From Phycisphaerae bacterium (GTDB lineage Bacteria; Planctomycetota; Phycisphaerae; JAAYCJ01), in contig WFQY01000327.1 of NCBI GenBank assembly GCA_015486815.1, positions 1-6,697 on the forward strand: a stretch of 6,697 nucleotides of DNA, in the 5' to 3' direction. The position numbers and the translations under genes were made by a program. The notes under the pieces were generated by a model. That model did not search any database and was not told the origin of the DNA. It saw nothing but the letters and a program-made list of their open reading frames with translations. Below, one piece after another: positions 4,575-6,697 of this stretch; position 1 is the stretch's first letter, and each line of letters opens with the position of its first letter.

Positions 4575-5816
4575 ATGGTTGACTTAGCGAAAGAGATCTT
4601 GAGAACACGTCCCGATTTTGTTGTATATCGTCCCGAAAGTTCAGATGGTTCGAGCGGCGATACGGGTAATGAGCATTTTTTGGTTTTCAATGGTCCGGAT
4701 GGATCGTTGATGGCGGTTTGGACTCAAAGTACTCGCGAGGGGGCATCGGATCAGCGAATAGTGTTTTCTCGTAGCGATGACGGTGGAGCTACTTGGGCCA
4801 AACCAAAACAAATCGCAGGTAAAGGATCATCGCCTACGACTAAGATGGCCAGCTGGGGATTTCCGATGGTCTCTGCGTCAGGTAGGATATATGTTATTTA
4901 CAATAAGCATATCGGGGTGAATGATATTTTCAGCCATACTACCGGACTGATGGCTGGTATTTATAGCGACGATTGCGGAAAGAGTTGGTCGGAAGAACAA
5001 GAGATAAATTTTCCTAAAGATGCAAAATGGGATAATCCCGACCCCGCTATGCCTGCGAATTGGATTGTTTGGCAAAAGCCCGAACGGCTTTCTCAAGGAA
5101 AATATTACGCTGGTTTTACCCGCTGGATTTCTCCTACGGTCAGGGCACCGGCACCGATGAGAATATGGTGGGCGGAAGGTTCGGTTGTCGAGTTTATGCG
5201 GTTTGAAAATATCGATGAAAATCCCGAGCCTAAGAATATCGAAATAAGCTTTTTTATGACCGGTGAAGATGCATTGCAGATGCCATTGATAAATCATCCC
5301 GACCATACGGTAATTCAAGAGCCGAGTATCGTTAAGCTGCCTGACAGTAGGTTGTTTTGCGTTATGCGTACGACGCTTGGTTCTCCCGCATATTCGATTT
5401 CAAAGGATGAGGGTCAGAGCTGGTCAAAGCCTGTGTTATTGAAATATTCCGACGACGGTGAAAAGATTCTTCATCCGTGTAGCCCGTGTCCGATATATTC
5501 GGTTGGTGAAGGTAAATATCTGCTGTTTTATCACAATCACGATGGTCATTTTGAAAAGTGGGGACCTGAAGATTCGACGTGGCATCGCAGACCTATTTTT
5601 ATAACGAGAGGGAATTTCGCTGCGAAAGATACTCAGCCGATAAGATTTTCAGAACCTGAATTTCTGATGGATAACGACGGTGTCGCCATTGGCGCCGAGG
5701 GTGGCAGAGCGGACTTGGCGATGTACGCAAGTATGACGTTTGACAATGGCGATGCGATATTGTGGTATCCGGAACGTAAGTTCTTTCTGCTGGGAAAGAA
5801 AATAAGAATCAAGTAA
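4575..5816 (+). CDS. Sialidase-like BNR/Asp-box protein
   Basis: This 413-residue protein has the six-bladed beta-propeller signature of sialidase-like proteins (BNR_2 type). Three Asp boxes fit S-x-D-x-G-x-[ST]-W at 67-74, 131-138 and 276-283. QEPSIVKLPDSRLFCVMRT (248-266) is typical of predicted neuraminidases, with E249 and R265 as candidate active-site residues. A classical N-terminal FRIP motif is not seen; YRP at 18-20 is at most a remnant. Removal of terminal sugars from glycans is therefore plausible, but sialic acid specificity is unproven. With the chosen start there is no signal peptide, suggesting a cytoplasmic protein. A start at 4509 would add a hydrophobic stretch (IIILIFVVVVV) but lacks a ribosome site and any positive n-region. 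The gene stands alone on its strand between the tRNA and truA. A plus-strand TATAAT exists at 4517-4522 but has no good -35 box. Confidence 0.82.
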   Translation: MVDLAKEILRTRPDFVVYRPESSDGSSGDTGNEHFLVFNGPDGSLMAVWTQSTREGASDQRIVFSRSDDGGATWAKPKQIAGKGSSPTTKMASWGFPMVSASGRIYVIYNKHIGVNDIFSHTTGLMAGIYSDDCGKSWSEEQEINFPKDAKWDNPDPAMPANWIVWQKPERLSQGKYYAGFTRWISPTVRAPAPMRIWWAEGSVVEFMRFENIDENPEPKNIEISFFMTGEDALQMPLINHPDHTVIQEPSIVKLPDSRLFCVMRTTLGSPAYSISKDEGQSWSKPVLLKYSDDGEKILHPCSPCPIYSVGEGKYLLFYHNHDGHFEKWGPEDSTWHRRPIFITRGNFAAKDTQPIRFSEPEFLMDNDGVAIGAEGGRADLAMYASMTFDNGDAILWYPERKFFLLGKKIRIK

Positions 5817-5877
5817 ACCGATTGAAGAGTTTTTTTGCCATCGTTTCCGAAATCATAAGACGTAGTTTGGGACAATA
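5817..5877. other. Convergent gap between sialidase-like gene and truA
   Basis: This 61-bp gap separates two convergent stop codons. It has a T7 run at 5831-5837, but no GC-rich hairpin directly before it. A small TTTCCGAAA near-palindrome is the only other symmetry. No confident intrinsic terminator can be called for either gene. Confidence 0.5.
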
Positions 5878-6645
5878 TTATATTTTGTTCGGGTACACAA
5901 TCTCTTCGAGACATAAGCCACAAGCTGGAGCGGTCGGACCTGCTGTTCGTCTGTCTCGCGAAGCAATCACCCGACCAACACGTTCAGCTGGCCAATGCCC
6001 CCTTCCGACTTCAACGAGCGTTCCGACAATATTACGCACCATATATTGCAAGAATCTATCCGCTTGTATCGTAAATATGATTTCGGTTTCATCACAATGC
6101 GAACGCTGCCAATGCGCACGCATCACAGTTCGTACGGTATTGTCGCGTTCATCTCTCGATGAGGCAAAGCCGATGTAATTGTGGGTACCTATCAGATAAT
6201 CCGAGGCACGATTCATCTTATCGATATCAAGCTCGTAGCCTATTAGCCAACGTCTGCGATACAGTTTGACATCTTTTTCCGAGCTCGTGTAAATTCGATA
6301 CGTATATGTCTTATATAGAGCGTCTTTGGACGGATGAAAATCGAGCGGTACAAGCTGACTTGTACGGACAGCTATATCTTCGGGTAGCTTATCGTTAAGG
6401 ATGCGAACGAAAGCTTGCGTCGGTATCGGACAATCGATAAGTTTGAAGCAGACGACCTGCCCTTCAGCGTGGACGCCTGCATCGGTTCTGCTGGCACCGC
6501 GAACGGTAACGGACTTGCCAACGACTTCGCTGAGCTTGTCTTCTATCGTCCCCTGTACGGTAGGCTCATTCTCCTGTTTCTGCCAACCCTTATATCTCGT
6601 ACCATCATACGCTACGATAAGTTTGATGTGTCTGATGTTTTCCAT
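5878..6645 (-). CDS. truA: tRNA pseudouridine synthase A
   Basis: This 255-residue protein is TruA, which isomerises uridine to pseudouridine at positions 38-40 of the tRNA anticodon arm. Seen motifs are VAYDGTRYKGWQ (11-22), the catalytic loop ASRTDAGVHAEGQVVCF (51-67) with nucleophile D55 and neighbouring R53, KTYTYRIY (112-119) with the active-site tyrosine region, GTHNYIGFAS (153-162), and FLQYMVRNIVGTLVEVGRG (198-216), the C-terminal hallmark of the family. Length is normal for bacterial TruA (about 245-270). I take the ATG at 6645; a TTG one codon earlier (6648) is in frame but less likely. The ribosome site is weak, only AAGTAAAG-like. It is convergent with the sialidase-like gene and appears to be its own transcription unit at the window edge. 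Confidence 0.96.
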   Translation of the reverse strand: MENIRHIKLIVAYDGTRYKGWQKQENEPTVQGTIEDKLSEVVGKSVTVRGASRTDAGVHAEGQVVCFKLIDCPIPTQAFVRILNDKLPEDIAVRTSQLVPLDFHPSKDALYKTYTYRIYTSSEKDVKLYRRRWLIGYELDIDKMNRASDYLIGTHNYIGFASSRDERDNTVRTVMRAHWQRSHCDETEIIFTIQADRFLQYMVRNIVGTLVEVGRGHWPAERVGRVIASRDRRTAGPTAPACGLCLEEIVYPNKI

Positions 6646-6667
6646 CAAAATTTACTTTACTTGCAAC

Positions 6668-6695
6668 CATATATATTATGGGAAATACCTGTAAA
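6668..6695 (-). promoter_or_regulatory. Possible promoter for truA
   Basis: On the minus strand TTTACA (6695-6690) is 16 bp from TATATG (6673-6668). Both are imperfect (TTTACA 5 of 6, TATATG 4 of 6) and the region is AT-rich, so chance matches are easy. It would give a leader of about 15 nt. The window end hides whether an upstream gene is cotranscribed. Confidence 0.3.
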
Positions 6696-6697
6696 TG

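Overview
The window is a chromosomal piece from a mid-GC bacterium (mid-40s percent GC by eye). It carries six confident protein genes, one tRNA gene and several families of non-coding repeats. The intergenic content (CACAGAG 9-bp repeats, TCCCTTTGGGAAAA 14-bp repeats and a GTAGGGGC-type double-hairpin element) and the unremarkable house-keeping genes are compatible with a sediment or anaerobic lineage such as Phycisphaerae or other Planctomycetes. That taxonomic guess is weak and rests on general impression, not on a marker gene.

Layout. Positions 1-257 are non-coding and repeat-rich. A minus-strand unit reading nagB (1414-2190) then a Nif3/YqfO-type gene (258-1382) has a 31-bp gap and looks like an operon driven by a promoter at 2247-2275. 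Positions 2191-2543 form a divergent regulatory region with a minus promoter, a plus promoter, a dyad and a second copy of the double-hairpin repeat. A plus-strand unit follows: an AzgA-type NCS2 purine permease (2544-3947) and, 13 bp later, a NikR nickel-responsive repressor (3961-4404). A tRNA-Leu(CAG) gene lies on the minus strand (4422-4506). Its promoter falls inside the leader of a plus-strand BNR/Asp-box sialidase-like gene (4575-5816). A convergent truA gene (5878-6645, minus) closes the window.

How the genes may work together. NagB removes the amino group of glucosamine-6-phosphate and feeds fructose-6-phosphate and ammonia to the cell. A sialidase-like hydrolase nearby is thematically compatible with amino-sugar scavenging, but it is on another strand and in another transcription unit, and nagA and the sialic-acid genes are not here. 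The permease and NikR probably share one transcript. Why a nickel sensor sits with a purine importer is not shown by the sequence; purine breakdown to urea and a nickel-dependent urease is one speculative link.

I found no phage, CRISPR, toxin-antitoxin, transposase or defence locus. The most unusual material is non-coding: two copies of the double-hairpin repeat whose stems differ by compensatory changes, one of them bracketed by a perfect 13-bp inverted repeat inside the permease leader. I do not see a clearly new multi-gene system.
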